Source: Sva-07 sp963743825
GTDB lineage: Bacteria > Actinomycetota > Acidimicrobiia > Acidimicrobiales > Ilumatobacteraceae
Assembly: GCA_963743825.1 (NCBI GenBank)
Contig: CAVURC010000018.1
Span: 1 to 64,000 of the forward strand
Direction of reading: 5' to 3'
Length of the DNA stretch: 64,000 nt
The first letter of the stretch is position 1. Every line of letters begins with the position of its first letter. Below the pieces are notes generated by a model. That model was not told the origin of the DNA. It searched no databases and saw only the letters and a list, made by a program, of their open reading frames with translations. Made by a program: the position numbers and the translations under genes. Below, piece after piece: positions 23,715 through 33,521 of this stretch.

Positions 23715-25565
23715 GTGGCCGCAGCGGCACTCGAACAGTCCATGCTCGAATCCAAGGACAAAGACACCCTTCTGGAGATGGCCAAGGCGCTGGGCGTCAA
23801 GGTCAACGCCCGACTCAAGAAGTCGGACATCATCGACAAGATCCTCGACACGACCGGATCGAGCAGTACACCTGCCACGGTCGCTCGCGTCGAGACAGCA
23901 CCGGTCGCGCCGACCGCAGCGACGAACGGGGCCGATTCACCGGTGGCCCCGGAGGTCGTGCTCGGGCCCGATGGCGAACCACTCGCCGATTGGGAGATCG
24001 ACCTCGCCCGCACCGGCACTCCTGCCGACGCCGATGACACGGCGGCAACCGGCGATGCGCAACCGCGCGCCGACCGTGACCGCACCGATCAGCCTCGCGG
24101 CGATCGCAACCGCACCGATCAGCCTCGCGGCGACCAGCCGGGTGGCGGTCGCAACCGCAACGAACAGGGCGCCAACCGCAACGAACAGGGCGCCAACCGC
24201 AACGAACAGGGCGGCAACCGCAACGAACAGGGCGGCAACCGCAACGAACAGAGCGGCAACCGCAACGAACAGGGCGGCAACCGCAACGAACAGGGCGGCA
24301 ACCGCAACCGCAACGACAGCGACGCGGGCGATGGCAACAAGCGTCGTCGTCGCCGTCGTAAGGGTCGGGGCGGCCAGGAAGGTCCTCAGGGCGAAGACGT
24401 CGAGCTGATCGAGCAGGACCATGGCTTCGAGAGCAGCGAGCCCGTCGACGTCGAGGGCTACCTCGACATCCGCGACGAGGGCTACGGCTTCCTGCGCGTC
24501 GACGGCTATCTGCCGAGCAAGGCCGACGCCTACATCCCGCTGAAGCTGGCACGCCAGTACGGCTTGCGCAAGGGCGATCACATCACCGGCAAGGTACGTC
24601 CGGCCGGCCGCAACGAGAAGAACCCGGGTCTGCTCGAGGTGTACACCGTGAACGGTGGCGATCCCGAGAACGCCAAGAAGCGCCCGCACTTCGAGAGCCT
24701 CACCGCACTGTTCCCCGATCAGCGCCTCACGCTGGAGGATCCGAGCGATCCGTCGAACATGACGGCGCGGATCATCGACCTCGTGTCGCCGATCGGCAAG
24801 GGTCAGCGCGGCATCATCGTGTCGCCCCCGAAGGCCGGCAAGACCACGATCATGAAGACGATCGCCAAGTCGATCGAACTCAACAATCCCGACGTGCATC
24901 TGATGGTGCTGCTCATCGACGAGCGACCCGAAGAGGTCACCGACATGCGTCGCAGCGTCAAGGGTGAGGTGATCTCTTCGACCTTCGACCGTCCGAGCGA
25001 CGAGCACACCCATGTTGCGGAGATGACGATCGCCAAGGCGCGCCGCATGGTCGAGGACGGCAAGGACGTCGTCATCATGCTCGACGGCATCACGCGTCTC
25101 AGCCGGGCCTACAACCTGGCCGCTCCCGCGAGCGGCAAGATCCTGTCCGGCGGTATCGACGCCGGCGCGCTGTACCCGCCGAAGAAGTTCTTCGGTTCGG
25201 CCCGCAACGTCGAGGAAGGTGGCTCGCTCACCATCCTTGCGACCGCGCTCGTCGACACCAACAGCCGGATGGACGAGGCGATCTTCGAGGAGTTCAAGGG
25301 CACGGGCAACATGGAGCTGCGCCTCGACCGCAAGGTTGCCGAGCGCCGCATCTACCCGGCCATCGATGTCGACGCCTCGTCGACGCGCCACGAAGAACTC
25401 CTCTTCGACCGCAAGCAGCTCCAGCAGGTCTGGAAGCTGCGCCGCGTGTTGTCGGGTCTCGCCCAGGACGGCAGTGCCGCGGCGGGCCTCGAGCTGCTCA
25501 TCGACCGGCTCAAGACCTTCCGCACCAACGACGAGTTCCTCGCCGAGATCGCCAAACAGCCCTGA
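23715..25565 (+). CDS. rho: Transcription termination factor Rho with NRNEQGG-repeat insertion
   Basis: This 616-residue hexameric RNA helicase terminates transcription. The Rho N-terminal helical domain (residues about 10-50, LLEMAKALGVKVNARLKKSDIIDKI) is followed by a disordered insertion up to about residue 225. That insertion contains seven 7-residue NRNEQGx units and a basic KRRRRRRKGRGG run. The RNA-binding cold-shock-like domain (GYLDIRDEGYGFLR) and the ATPase core follow, with Walker A SPPKAGKTT, DERPEEVTDM and the Q/R loops. The GTG at 23715 has GAGAGGAAC 8 nt upstream. Extended N-terminal regions are common in actinobacterial Rho. A strong hairpin terminator follows the gene. Confidence 0.95.
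   Translation: MAAAALEQSMLESKDKDTLLEMAKALGVKVNARLKKSDIIDKILDTTGSSSTPATVARVETAPVAPTAATNGADSPVAPEVVLGPDGEPLADWEIDLARTGTPADADDTAATGDAQPRADRDRTDQPRGDRNRTDQPRGDQPGGGRNRNEQGANRNEQGANRNEQGGNRNEQGGNRNEQSGNRNEQGGNRNEQGGNRNRNDSDAGDGNKRRRRRRKGRGGQEGPQGEDVELIEQDHGFESSEPVDVEGYLDIRDEGYGFLRVDGYLPSKADAYIPLKLARQYGLRKGDHITGKVRPAGRNEKNPGLLEVYTVNGGDPENAKKRPHFESLTALFPDQRLTLEDPSDPSNMTARIIDLVSPIGKGQRGIIVSPPKAGKTTIMKTIAKSIELNNPDVHLMVLLIDERPEEVTDMRRSVKGEVISSTFDRPSDEHTHVAEMTIAKARRMVEDGKDVVIMLDGITRLSRAYNLAAPASGKILSGGIDAGALYPPKKFFGSARNVEEGGSLTILATALVDTNSRMDEAIFEEFKGTGNMELRLDRKVAERRIYPAIDVDASSTRHEELLFDRKQLQQVWKLRRVLSGLAQDGSAAAGLELLIDRLKTFRTNDEFLAEIAKQP
24153..24299 (+). repeat. Seven 21-bp in-frame tandem repeats inside rho
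   Basis: Seven near-identical 21-bp units each encode NRNEQG followed by A, G or S. Variation is confined to the last codons. The copy number is prone to change by slippage without shifting the frame. Confidence 0.9.
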
Positions 25566-25566
25566 C

Positions 25567-25600
25567 AATGAGACGCGGGGTCTGACCCCGCGTCTCATTT
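25567..25600. terminator. Perfect 15-bp hairpin terminator after rho
   Basis: AATGAGACGCGGGGT (25567-25581) pairs with 25585-25599 around a CTG loop, followed by TTT. The arm sequence AATGAGACGCGGGGTC recurs in the hairpin at 54188-54238. Confidence 0.85.
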
Positions 25601-25690
25601 GGGTGAGCAGTCGGTAGCGTGCACTGCCGATCTGGATGACGATCGGGGGCACAGGGCCCACCCGTTCAGCCATCCCCGGAAGGATCCGAC

Positions 25691-25924
25691 ATGAAGGCCG
25701 ACATCCACCCCAACTACACGGACACGACGATTCGTTGCTCGTGCGGTAACACGTTCACGACCAAGTCGACCGTCGGTCGTGACCTCACGCTCGAGTTGTG
25801 CAACGAGTGCCACCCGTTCTTCACGGGTAAGCAGAAGCTCGTCGACGCCGGTGGACGGGTCGAGCGCTTCAACAAGCGGTACGGCCAGCGCAAGAACGCG
25901 CCGGCCACCCCCGACGAGGACTGA
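25691..25924 (+). CDS. rpmE: 50S ribosomal protein L31
   Basis: This 77-residue zinc-binding (C+) L31 starts MKADIHPNY. The four metal ligands are in CSCG and CNEC. FFTGKQKLVDAGGRVERF is the family signature. GGAAGGA lies 6-12 nt before the ATG. Its place after rho is conserved in actinobacteria. A short GC-rich hairpin follows. Confidence 0.97.
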   Translation: MKADIHPNYTDTTIRCSCGNTFTTKSTVGRDLTLELCNECHPFFTGKQKLVDAGGRVERFNKRYGQRKNAPATPDED

Positions 25925-25930
25925 TCGCTC

Positions 25931-25947
25931 ACGCGCCGCGGGCGCGT
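25931..25947. terminator. Short GC hairpin after rpmE
   Basis: ACGCGCC-GCG-GGCGCGT, 7 bp perfect with a 3-nt loop, lies 7 nt after the rpmE stop. There is no U-tract. Confidence 0.5.
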
Positions 25948-26008
25948 CAGGAATTGTCACTCGAAAAGTGCTCAAGTCGGCGGTGTGGCGGACCGATACC
26001 GGTCCCAC

Positions 26009-27438
26009 ATGGCAGACCCGGCGCTGAACGAGGCGAACGTTCGACACCTGCTGCGTCGAACCGAGTTCGTCGACCGCAAGGAACGAGTCGCGGAGCTGCT
26101 CGCCCTCGGGTCGATTGCCGAGGCGGTCGAGCAACGTGCTCGACGTTCCCGCAGTGCCCCCGACGGTCAGTTTCGCCACGACCGAGGACTGGGAGCGGGG
26201 CGTCGAACTCACCCACTTCTGGCTCGACCAGATGGCCATCGACTCCGCCCGCCCGTTCCAGGAGCGCATGGCGTTCTTCTGGCACAGCCACTTCTGCAGC
26301 GACCTCGGCAAGGTCGGATCGGCGGTGCTGATGCGCGAGCAGATCGACCTGTGGCGCCGCGAGGGTCTCGGCAACATCCGGTCGCTCGCCACGACGATGT
26401 CGACACAGGTGGCCATGATCCGCTACCTCGACAACAACCAGAACAAGGCATCGTCGCCCAACCAGAACTTCGCCCGCGAGCTCATGGAGCTGTTCCTGCT
26501 CGGTGTCGGCAACTACACCGAAGCCGACGTCGAGTCGTCCGCTGCTGCATGGACGGGGCACACCGATCAGTGGGATGACGACGTCAGCCCGTATCGGTGG
26601 CGAGCCGAATGGCACGACAGCCGTCCCAAGACGTACCTGGGACGCACCATCAACACCAACGCGGCTCCAACAGCGTGGCCGCTGCACGGGCCCGAGACGA
26701 TCGAGGTCGTGTTCGGCAACGGCATCGTGCCTGCGGGCGCCGACAACGTCGCCAACCGAGGTCGTGCGACCCGTGACGTCGCGGCGGAGTTCCTGTCACG
26801 CAAGCTCTGGAACGGATTCGCCACCACCGGCGTCCCACCGACGGACGTGCTCGACGCGATGCGCACTGCACTGGTGACGAACGACTTCGACGTCCGCCCG
26901 TGGGTGACAGCGATGCTCACGCATCCGGCGTTCTACACCGACCAGGTCAAGACGGGTCTGGTCCGCTCGCCGGTCGACTACACCGTCGCCCTGCTCTGCG
27001 CCACCGCCAAGCGATCGGCGTTCGTCAACGCAATCTGGTTGATGGACTCGATGGGCCAACGCCCGCTGTACCCACCGAACGTGTCGGGATGGCGGCCGAA
27101 TGGCTACTGGGTGAACGCCAGCGCCATGGAAGGCCGCGCCCGCACTGCCCAGAGTTTCGTCTGGGCAGCAACGCGCACCTATTGGCAAGCCGGAGGTGGC
27201 TGGTGTGATCTCGCTTCGCCATGGAAGTCTCACCAACACCCAGGTGACCGCCCGGACCGCGGGTGTGCCGACGCTGTCGAACGCCGAGTACGTCGGTCTG
27301 CTCGAGGAGTACATGGGCCTCCAGCTGAGCGAGACCACCCGGGCCGAGATCGTGCGCTACTCCGACGGCGCCACGGTCTGGGAACGCAATGACGCAGTGA
27401 TGTTGATCATGCTCGCCCCGGAAATGCACGTGGCCTGA
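26009..27438 (+). pseudogene. DUF1800 protein, two frameshifts
   Basis: Three frames together encode one DUF1800 protein of normal length (about 476 residues). The N-terminus ADPALNEANVRHLLRRTEF runs to about 26135. There a one-base slip is needed to enter VLDVPAVPPTVSFATTEDW ... FARELMELFLLGVGNYTE (the family core) ... LYPPNVSGWRPNGYWVN. A second slip near 27200 leads into VISLRHGSLTNTQ and the stop at 27436-27438. The ATG of the DUF1501 gene follows directly. DUF1800 and DUF1501 proteins are usually encoded as a pair and are thought to be exported; their function is unknown. GTG at 25985 is an alternative start. The lesions could be true decay or base-calling errors. Confidence 0.75.
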
Positions 27439-27439
27439 C

Positions 27440-29944
27440 ATGCTGGATCCCGACATCTCGACCGCAGATGCGCTTCGACATCTCAGCGTCACCGAAACCG
27501 ATCCGTTCGCGATCGACCGTCGCCGATTCCTGCAACTGATCGGCATGGGCGTGGGCGCCGGCGTCATCGCGAGCAACGGCGGCTCGCTGTTGAACCTCGA
27601 CCTGCCCGGCCTCGATCCGTCGGTGTGGGCAGCCGGTCCGATCGGAACGAACGACGGCATCCTCATCGTGCTCGGCATGTTCGGGGGCAACGATGGCCTC
27701 AACACGGTCGTGCCGTTCAACGACGGCAACTACCGCACCCAGCACGGCTCGTTGGCGATTCCCGGATCGTCGACGTTGCTGCTCGACGCCAACACCGGGC
27801 TCAACCCGGCGCTCACCGAACTCAAGCGGTTCTGGGATGCCGGACAGTTGGCCATCGTCGAGGGCGTCGGCTACCCGGACCCTGACCTGAGCCACTTCAG
27901 CTCGATGGCCAAGTGGATGGCAGGACGGCCCACGGGGATTCCGTCGACGGGATGGATCGGACGCTGGCTCGACGGTCGGCTGGCGGGAGGCAAGGACCTG
28001 TTCGCTGCCGCCGAGATCGGCCAATCGGTTCCGCTCCACCTGATCGGCCAGCAGCAGCAGGGCACGGCAGTCCCCGCCGGACGCCCGGGCTTCGGCGCGA
28101 ACATCGACGCTCGGAGCCAGAAGATCTACACGGCGGTGCGCCGACTCGGTGTCGGTGATCCGTCGACCTGGCGCGGTCGCGTCGGACAGGCGATGATCGA
28201 TCAGCTCGACGTCGCCCGCACGCTCGCACCCCTGATCCCGCCCGACGACGAGATGTCCGACACCGAACTGGTCGCCGACATGGAGGTCATGGCCCGGCTG
28301 ATCAACGCCAACCTCGGCTTTCGGGTACTCACTGCCGGATGGGGAGACTTCGACAGTCACGCGGGTCAGCCGAATCAGCACGCGACGCGCATGCAGGAGT
28401 TGAACGCGGCGATCGGCCGGTTCTTCCAGGTGCTCGATCCGGCGTGGGGAACGCGGGTGACGATCATGACCTTCTCCGAGTTCGGTCGTACCAGCTGGAG
28501 CAACGACGGATCCGGGACGGACCACGGCACGTCGGCCCCGCACTTCGTGCTGGGCGCCAATGTGCGTGGTGGCTTTCGAGGCCAGCGACCGTCGCTCGCG
28601 GGCCTGCGCCGTTGGGATCGCATGCCGTTCCACGTCGACTTCCGCGACTACTACGGCAGCATCATCGATGGCTGGCTCGGCGGCGGTGGAAGCGACGTGC
28701 TCGGCCGCCCGGTCCAGGATCTCTCGTTGTTCGCCCGTGGGCCCGGTGTCGCCGGTGCGACCCTGCCGCCGGCAGTGGTGCCGTCGTGGCTCCCCCTCCT
28801 GCGGTGGTGCGGGTGGACACGACCGCTCCGACGGGCCAGTTCGTCGCGTTGTCGCCCGTTCGGATCTGCGACACGCGCAACGGCGTCGACGGGCGCCGCA
28901 CCCCGATCGCACCGGGCGAGACGATGACCGTGCAGATCACCGGCGTCGGCGGGGTGCCCGTCGACGGTGTCGTGGCGGTCGCCGTCAATGTCACCTCGGT
29001 CAACGCGACGCAGCCGACCTATTTGACGGTCTTCCCGAGCGGGACACCACTTCCCTCGTCGTCGACGTTGAATCCGGTCCCCGACCGCGCCGTGGCGAAC
29101 ACGACCATGGTCGGAGTCGGCGCCGACGGACGGATTGCCATCTTCAATCCGTTCGGTGCCGTCGACTGCATCGTCGACGTGATGGGGTACTTCCGGCCGC
29201 AACCATCGACGCGCCTCGTCCCGCTCGTGCCCGTCGCGGCTCCTCGACACCCGCAACGCGATCGGTGCGCCGCTCGGCCGACTTCGTGGTCCCGGAACGG
29301 TCGACCTGCAGGTGACGGGGCGCGGTGGCGTGCCGGCGGGCGGCGCCGAGGCCGTGGTCTTGAACGTGACCGCGGTCCAGCCGTCGTCGGGGGGTTACGT
29401 GTCGGTGTGGCCGAGCGGTGAATCGCAGCCCGTCATCTCCAACCTCAACTACGACGCCGGACGCAACGTGGCGAACCTCGTGGTCTGCAAATTGGGTGCC
29501 GGCGGGCGCGTGAGCTTGTTCGTCGACTCCGGCGACCTCGACCTACTCGCCGATGTGGTGGGATATTTCGCCCCGGAAGGGGCAAGCCTCGTGGCCATCG
29601 CTCCGGCGCGTCTGCTCGACACTCGCAACGCCATCGGCGCGCCCAGGATCGTGGTCGGCCCCGAGTCGGAGATCGCGCTCGCCGTCGCCGGGGTCGGTGG
29701 CGTGGCGCCGGCCGCACGAGCCGTCGTGCTGAACGTCACGGCGACCGACGCCACGACCGACACGTTCGTGACCGTGTATCCCGACGGCGTGGTGCGCCCC
29801 GACGCGTCGAGCCTCAATGTCTCCGCAGGTGGAGCGATCGCCAATCTCGTCGTTGCGAAACTCGGCGACAACGGCCAGGTCCGCCTGTTCAACAGCGCCG
29901 GCTCGGTCAACCTGATCGCCGACGTGACGGGGTACTTCATCTGA
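27440..29944 (+). pseudogene. Tat-exported DUF1501 protein fused to LDTRN-type repeats, two frameshifts
   Basis: The first 440 residues form an intact DUF1501 (sulfatase-like fold) protein. It has a Tat signal around residue 27 (DRRRFLQLIGMGVGAG), GMFGGNDGLNTVVPF, and the C-terminal SEFGRTSWSND...TDHG block. Near 28785 a one-base slip is needed to continue through a Pro/Val linker into a first repeat domain (SPVRICDTRNG ... VDVMGYF). Another slip near 29240 enters two more domains (LLDTRNAIGAP ... VVLNVTA ... ADVVGYF; then a third ending DVTGYFI). These 110-residue beta-rich repeats also occur in the locus at 51.9-53.0 kb. Cell-surface display is plausible. It is paired with the upstream DUF1800 gene. 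Confidence 0.75.
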
Positions 29945-29975
29945 CCCGTCGACGTCTCGATGCAGGACGTCTCGG

Positions 29976-29981
29976 TAGCGT
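29976..29981 (+). promoter_or_regulatory. -10 hexamer of leaderless gene at 29989
   Basis: TAGCGT ends 7 nt before the GTG start and there is no ribosome site. Confidence 0.55.
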
Positions 29982-29988
29982 TCGGGCC

Positions 29989-31014
29989 GTGACCGAAACG
30001 TCCGAGCGCCACGCCCGACTCCTCGGGATCAAGCTACGCGCGCTCGTGGCCGAACACGTCGGCCGCGCGCTCGACGTCGACACCTCGTCGTTTCCCCATG
30101 GCGCCGCGCTCGTCGTCGACGGCGCGGCATGGGTACTGATCGAGGGAGACGCATCACGCGCGCTCGGCGGCGCGCTCGCCTGGGCGCTGCGCCACGACGC
30201 AACGTCGCTCGACGTGGTGGCCGAGGCCGACACCGGCTTGCTCGCACGACGAGCCGCGCGGCTCCGGTTCCCCGTCGGGGTGTGGTTCGCCGAGGAGCGG
30301 ACGTTGTTGCCGGCAGTGCCGGCACCCCTCGACGAACCGGTTCCGCCGACGCCTGAACACCTCGCGCTCACCGACATGATCGTGGTCGCAGGCGCCACGG
30401 CGAATGTGGAACACGGGGTGGTCTTCGGCGAGGTGTACGGGTTGGAGGTCTGCCGCGTCGTCGACGAGCCGACCATCGGCCACATCGCCGAGTTGGGCGA
30501 CATCGACCCGTCGCTGTTCGCATCGAACGATGGCGTGTTCCTGGAGGTCGGTGTCGGCGCCAACGACCGCGAGGCGTTCCGGCTCATCCACGGTGACATC
30601 CCGACGGTCGAGGCGCTCGCGTCGGTGGTCGAGTCCGTTGCTGCCCATCGCTCGCCCGATGCTGCGCAACATCCGCTCAACCGCCTGGGCCAGGAGCGGT
30701 ACCTCCGGTGGCGGCTCGAACAGGAACCGCACCTCGTCGGCATGGTGAGCGTCGCGCCGGCCCAGCCGCCGTTGCCCCGTCCGAACCTCAAGGATCCGAT
30801 TCCCTGTGTGGCGAGCGCCGTCGCGGCCGACGGACGGGTGCACACCATCGTCTGCTCCGTCGGCGTCGACGTCGACCTCGTCGGGTTCGTCGCGGACGTG
30901 CAGTCGATGTCGGACGAACCGGTGATCGTCGCCCTCAAGGAGCGCGACCTGTTGCCCATCACGCTCGATCTGCTCGGCCAGCTCGCCACGGCGGTCGACA
31001 TCCGCACCGTCTGA
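29989..31014 (+). CDS. Conserved hypothetical protein before prfA
   Basis: This is a 341-residue soluble protein with no signal peptide or membrane segment. I do not recognise a family. The sequence is evenly conserved in style, with alternating hydrophobic strands (AALVVDGAAWVLIEG, LDVVAEADTGLL, MIVVAGATANVEHGVVFGEVYGLEV) and a C-terminal VVDVDLVGFVADVQ block, suggesting two alpha/beta domains. The GTG start has a TAGCGT hexamer 7 nt upstream. It ends 48 bp before prfA on the same strand. The lack of frameshifts, unlike its upstream neighbours, argues that it is functional. Confidence 0.7.
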   Translation: MTETSERHARLLGIKLRALVAEHVGRALDVDTSSFPHGAALVVDGAAWVLIEGDASRALGGALAWALRHDATSLDVVAEADTGLLARRAARLRFPVGVWFAEERTLLPAVPAPLDEPVPPTPEHLALTDMIVVAGATANVEHGVVFGEVYGLEVCRVVDEPTIGHIAELGDIDPSLFASNDGVFLEVGVGANDREAFRLIHGDIPTVEALASVVESVAAHRSPDAAQHPLNRLGQERYLRWRLEQEPHLVGMVSVAPAQPPLPRPNLKDPIPCVASAVAADGRVHTIVCSVGVDVDLVGFVADVQSMSDEPVIVALKERDLLPITLDLLGQLATAVDIRTV

Positions 31015-31047
31015 ACAACGTCGCCGAGACCCTGCGGATTCGACCAG

Positions 31048-31053
31048 TAGCCT
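31048..31053 (+). promoter_or_regulatory. -10 hexamer of leaderless prfA
   Basis: TAGCCT ends 9 nt before the prfA ATG; no Shine-Dalgarno is seen. Confidence 0.5.
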
Positions 31054-31062
31054 CGACTCGCC

Positions 31063-32127
31063 ATGTTCGACCGCCTCGCCCACGTCGTCGACGAATACGA
31101 GACCCTCGAACAGCAACTCTCCGACCCCGAGGTGCTGGCCGATTCGGACCAGTTGCGTCGCTTGTCGATGCGCTACACCGAACTGGGCCCGGTCGTCGAG
31201 GCCTACCGACGACACCAGGCGCGCCGAGCCGACGCCGACGCGGCCCGTGAGATGCTCAGCGGCGCCACGGGCGACGAGCGCGACATGCTCATCGACGAGA
31301 TCGACACTGCCACTGCCGAGGTGACGGCGATCGAGGACGAACTCCGCGAGCTGATGCTGCCGAGCGATCCCCACGACGGCAAGAACGTGATCATGGAGAT
31401 CCGCGGCGCCGAGGGCGGCGAGGAGGCCAACCTCTTCGCACGTGACCTCTACGAGATGTACCACGCCTATGCAACGGCGAATCGGTGGAAGATGACGACG
31501 CTGTCGTCGTCGCCGAGCGACATGGGTGGCTTCAACGACATCACCGTCGAGGTCAGCGGCGCGACCGCTTGGCGCAACCTCAAGTTCGAAGGTGGCCCGC
31601 ACCGGGTACAACGTGTGCCCGCCACCGAGAGCCAGGGACGCATCCACACGTCATCTGCCACCGTGACGGTGCTGCCCGAGGTCGACGAGGTCGACATCCA
31701 GATCGACGATCGTGACCTCGACATCGACGTCTTCCGCGCCAGCGGCCCCGGTGGCCAGAGCGTCAACACCACCGATTCGGCCGTTCGCATCACACACCGC
31801 CCGACGGGCGTGGTGGTCTCGATGCAGGACGAACGATCGCAGCTCCAGAACAAGGCGCGGGCGATGCTCGTGCTGCGGGCACGACTGTTCGAACTCGCCG
31901 AGCGCGAGCGCAGCGATGAACTGTCGGCCGAGCGCCGGTCGCAGGTCGGCGGCGGCGGTCGCAGCGAGAAGATCCGCACGTACAACTACAAGGAGAACCG
32001 CGTCACCGACCATCGCATCGGCTTCACCGTGTATCGCCTCGCGGCGATCCTGGCCGGCGATCTCCAAGTGGTCGTCGACGCCCTGGCCGCCGAGGAACGC
32101 GCCCGACTCCTCGCCGACGGTGAGTGA
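31063..32127 (+). CDS. prfA: Peptide chain release factor 1
   Basis: This 354-residue class I release factor recognises UAA and UAG. The peptidyl-hydrolase motif GGQ is in RASGPGGQSVNTT. The stop-codon-reading PAT tripeptide is in QRVPATESQGRIHTS, the RF1 version rather than the RF2 SPF. It does not read UGA, which is relevant to the in-frame UGA in the ArsM-like gene. prmC, which methylates the GGQ glutamine, overlaps its 3' end by 8 nt. Confidence 0.97.
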   Translation: MFDRLAHVVDEYETLEQQLSDPEVLADSDQLRRLSMRYTELGPVVEAYRRHQARRADADAAREMLSGATGDERDMLIDEIDTATAEVTAIEDELRELMLPSDPHDGKNVIMEIRGAEGGEEANLFARDLYEMYHAYATANRWKMTTLSSSPSDMGGFNDITVEVSGATAWRNLKFEGGPHRVQRVPATESQGRIHTSSATVTVLPEVDEVDIQIDDRDLDIDVFRASGPGGQSVNTTDSAVRITHRPTGVVVSMQDERSQLQNKARAMLVLRARLFELAERERSDELSAERRSQVGGGGRSEKIRTYNYKENRVTDHRIGFTVYRLAAILAGDLQVVVDALAAEERARLLADGE

Positions 32128-33043
32128 CGTGTCGGCCCAAACCGAAGACGCAGAGCCTGACGCAGGGGCCGATGACGGTGACCGCGACGAAGGCGGCACG
32201 GTCACGTGGCGTGAGTTGTGGGTCGAGACGACCGAACTGGTCGGCGACCGTTCTCGGGCGAGATGGCTGTGTGAAGTTGCGTCGGGATCGGTCGACGGTG
32301 ACGAGTTCCTCACCCGACTCGACGAGGCAGCGACCGTGCGCATGGTCGCCCACCTCGACGCGATGACCGCACGTCTACGCACGGGCGAACCGTTGCAGTA
32401 CGTGCTGGGGGAGTGGAGCTTCCGTCGGATCACCCTGGCCGTCGACCGGCGGGTGCTGATCCCGCGACCGGAGACCGAACTGGTGGCCGACGTCGCGCTG
32501 GCGAAGGCCTCGGAGGTTGGTCCGACGCGTGTCGTCGCCGACCTCGGAACGGGTTCCGGCGCCATTGGACTGTCGCTCGCGCACGAACTGCCACTCGACG
32601 GCACGACGGTCTGGATCACCGACGCCGATGTCGACGCGCTCGATGTGGCGCGTGCGAACATCGCCGGCCTCGGTCGTGCCGGCGTGAACGTTCGCGTGGC
32701 ACACGGTTCGTGGTTCGACGCACTGCCCGACGACCTGCACTTCGACGTGATCGTCTCGAATCCCCCGTACGTTGCCGTGGACTCGCCTCATCTCGAAGCG
32801 ATCGTCGGCGACTGGGAACCCCACGCCGCGCTGTTCGCCGGCCCCGACGGGCTCGACGACATCCGGCGGATCATCGCCGATGCGCCGGCACGGATTCGCT
32901 CCGGAGGTTGGCTGGTGTTGGAGATCGGTGCCGACCAGGGCGATGCCGTGGCGGACCTGTTCGCTGCGTCAGGGTTCCAGGACGTGGCGGTTCAGCCCGA
33001 CCTCGCCGGCCACGACCGCATCGCGCTCGGCCGCCGCCCCTGA
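32120..33043 (+). CDS. prmC: Release factor glutamine methyltransferase
   Basis: This 307-residue SAM-dependent enzyme methylates the GGQ glutamine of RF1/RF2. It has an N-terminal helical domain with an acidic extension, GEPLQYVLGEWSF, RVLIPRPETELV, motif I VADLGTGSGAIGLSLA and the diagnostic NPPY in VIVSNPPYVA. The GTG at 32120 overlaps prfA (GTGAGTGA); GTG at 32129 is an alternative. Sua5, which follows prmC in many actinobacteria, is absent. Confidence 0.94.
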   Translation: MSDVSAQTEDAEPDAGADDGDRDEGGTVTWRELWVETTELVGDRSRARWLCEVASGSVDGDEFLTRLDEAATVRMVAHLDAMTARLRTGEPLQYVLGEWSFRRITLAVDRRVLIPRPETELVADVALAKASEVGPTRVVADLGTGSGAIGLSLAHELPLDGTTVWITDADVDALDVARANIAGLGRAGVNVRVAHGSWFDALPDDLHFDVIVSNPPYVAVDSPHLEAIVGDWEPHAALFAGPDGLDDIRRIIADAPARIRSGGWLVLEIGADQGDAVADLFAASGFQDVAVQPDLAGHDRIALGRRP

Positions 33044-33170
33044 GCGGGAGCGTGGGAAGCGGCGTGTCGCCGAGGAAATCCGCGCCAACATGTCGGTTCG
33101 GCGTCTCTCGTTCGTAGTAGACGTGTCGGCGGGTCGCGCCGGCGTAACCCCATCACGAGGAGACGGAACA

Positions 33171-33521
33171 ATGAGTCAGTATCTGCTGTCGGTCTGGCAC
33201 GAGGAGACCTACGAGGTCGACGTCGAGAGCCCCGAGAACCAGCGACTGTTCGCGCAGGTCGATGCGTTCAACGGCGAGATGCTGGAGGCCGGTGTCTGGG
33301 TGTTCGGCGGCGGATTGCAGCCGGCCGAGTCGGCCACCGTGCTCCGCGCCGCCGACGGGGACGTGTCGATGACCGACGGTCCATTCGCCGAATCGAAGGA
33401 ACAGATGGGCGGATTCTGGATCATCGACGCACCCGACTTCGATGCTGCCCTCGGCTGGGCCAAGCGGGCGGCGCTGGCGTGTGAGGGCCCGGTCGAGGTT
33501 CGTCCGTTCCAGGGTGAATGA
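33171..33521 (+). CDS. YCII-related DGPF-domain protein
   Basis: This 116-residue dimeric ferredoxin-like protein has the name-giving TDGPFAESKEQMGGFWII motif. The ATG has CGAGGAGA upstream. It overlaps the ECF sigma gene by 8 nt. DGPF proteins are the standard partners of ECF42 sigma factors, and a regulatory or sensing role is assumed. No enzyme activity is established. Confidence 0.9.
   Translation: MSQYLLSVWHEETYEVDVESPENQRLFAQVDAFNGEMLEAGVWVFGGGLQPAESATVLRAADGDVSMTDGPFAESKEQMGGFWIIDAPDFDAALGWAKRAALACEGPVEVRPFQGE

Noticed and set aside
24153..24299. Regular 21-bp spacing suggested a CRISPR-like array
   Set aside because: The units are contiguous without spacers, are in frame and encode NRNEQGG within the intact rho gene.
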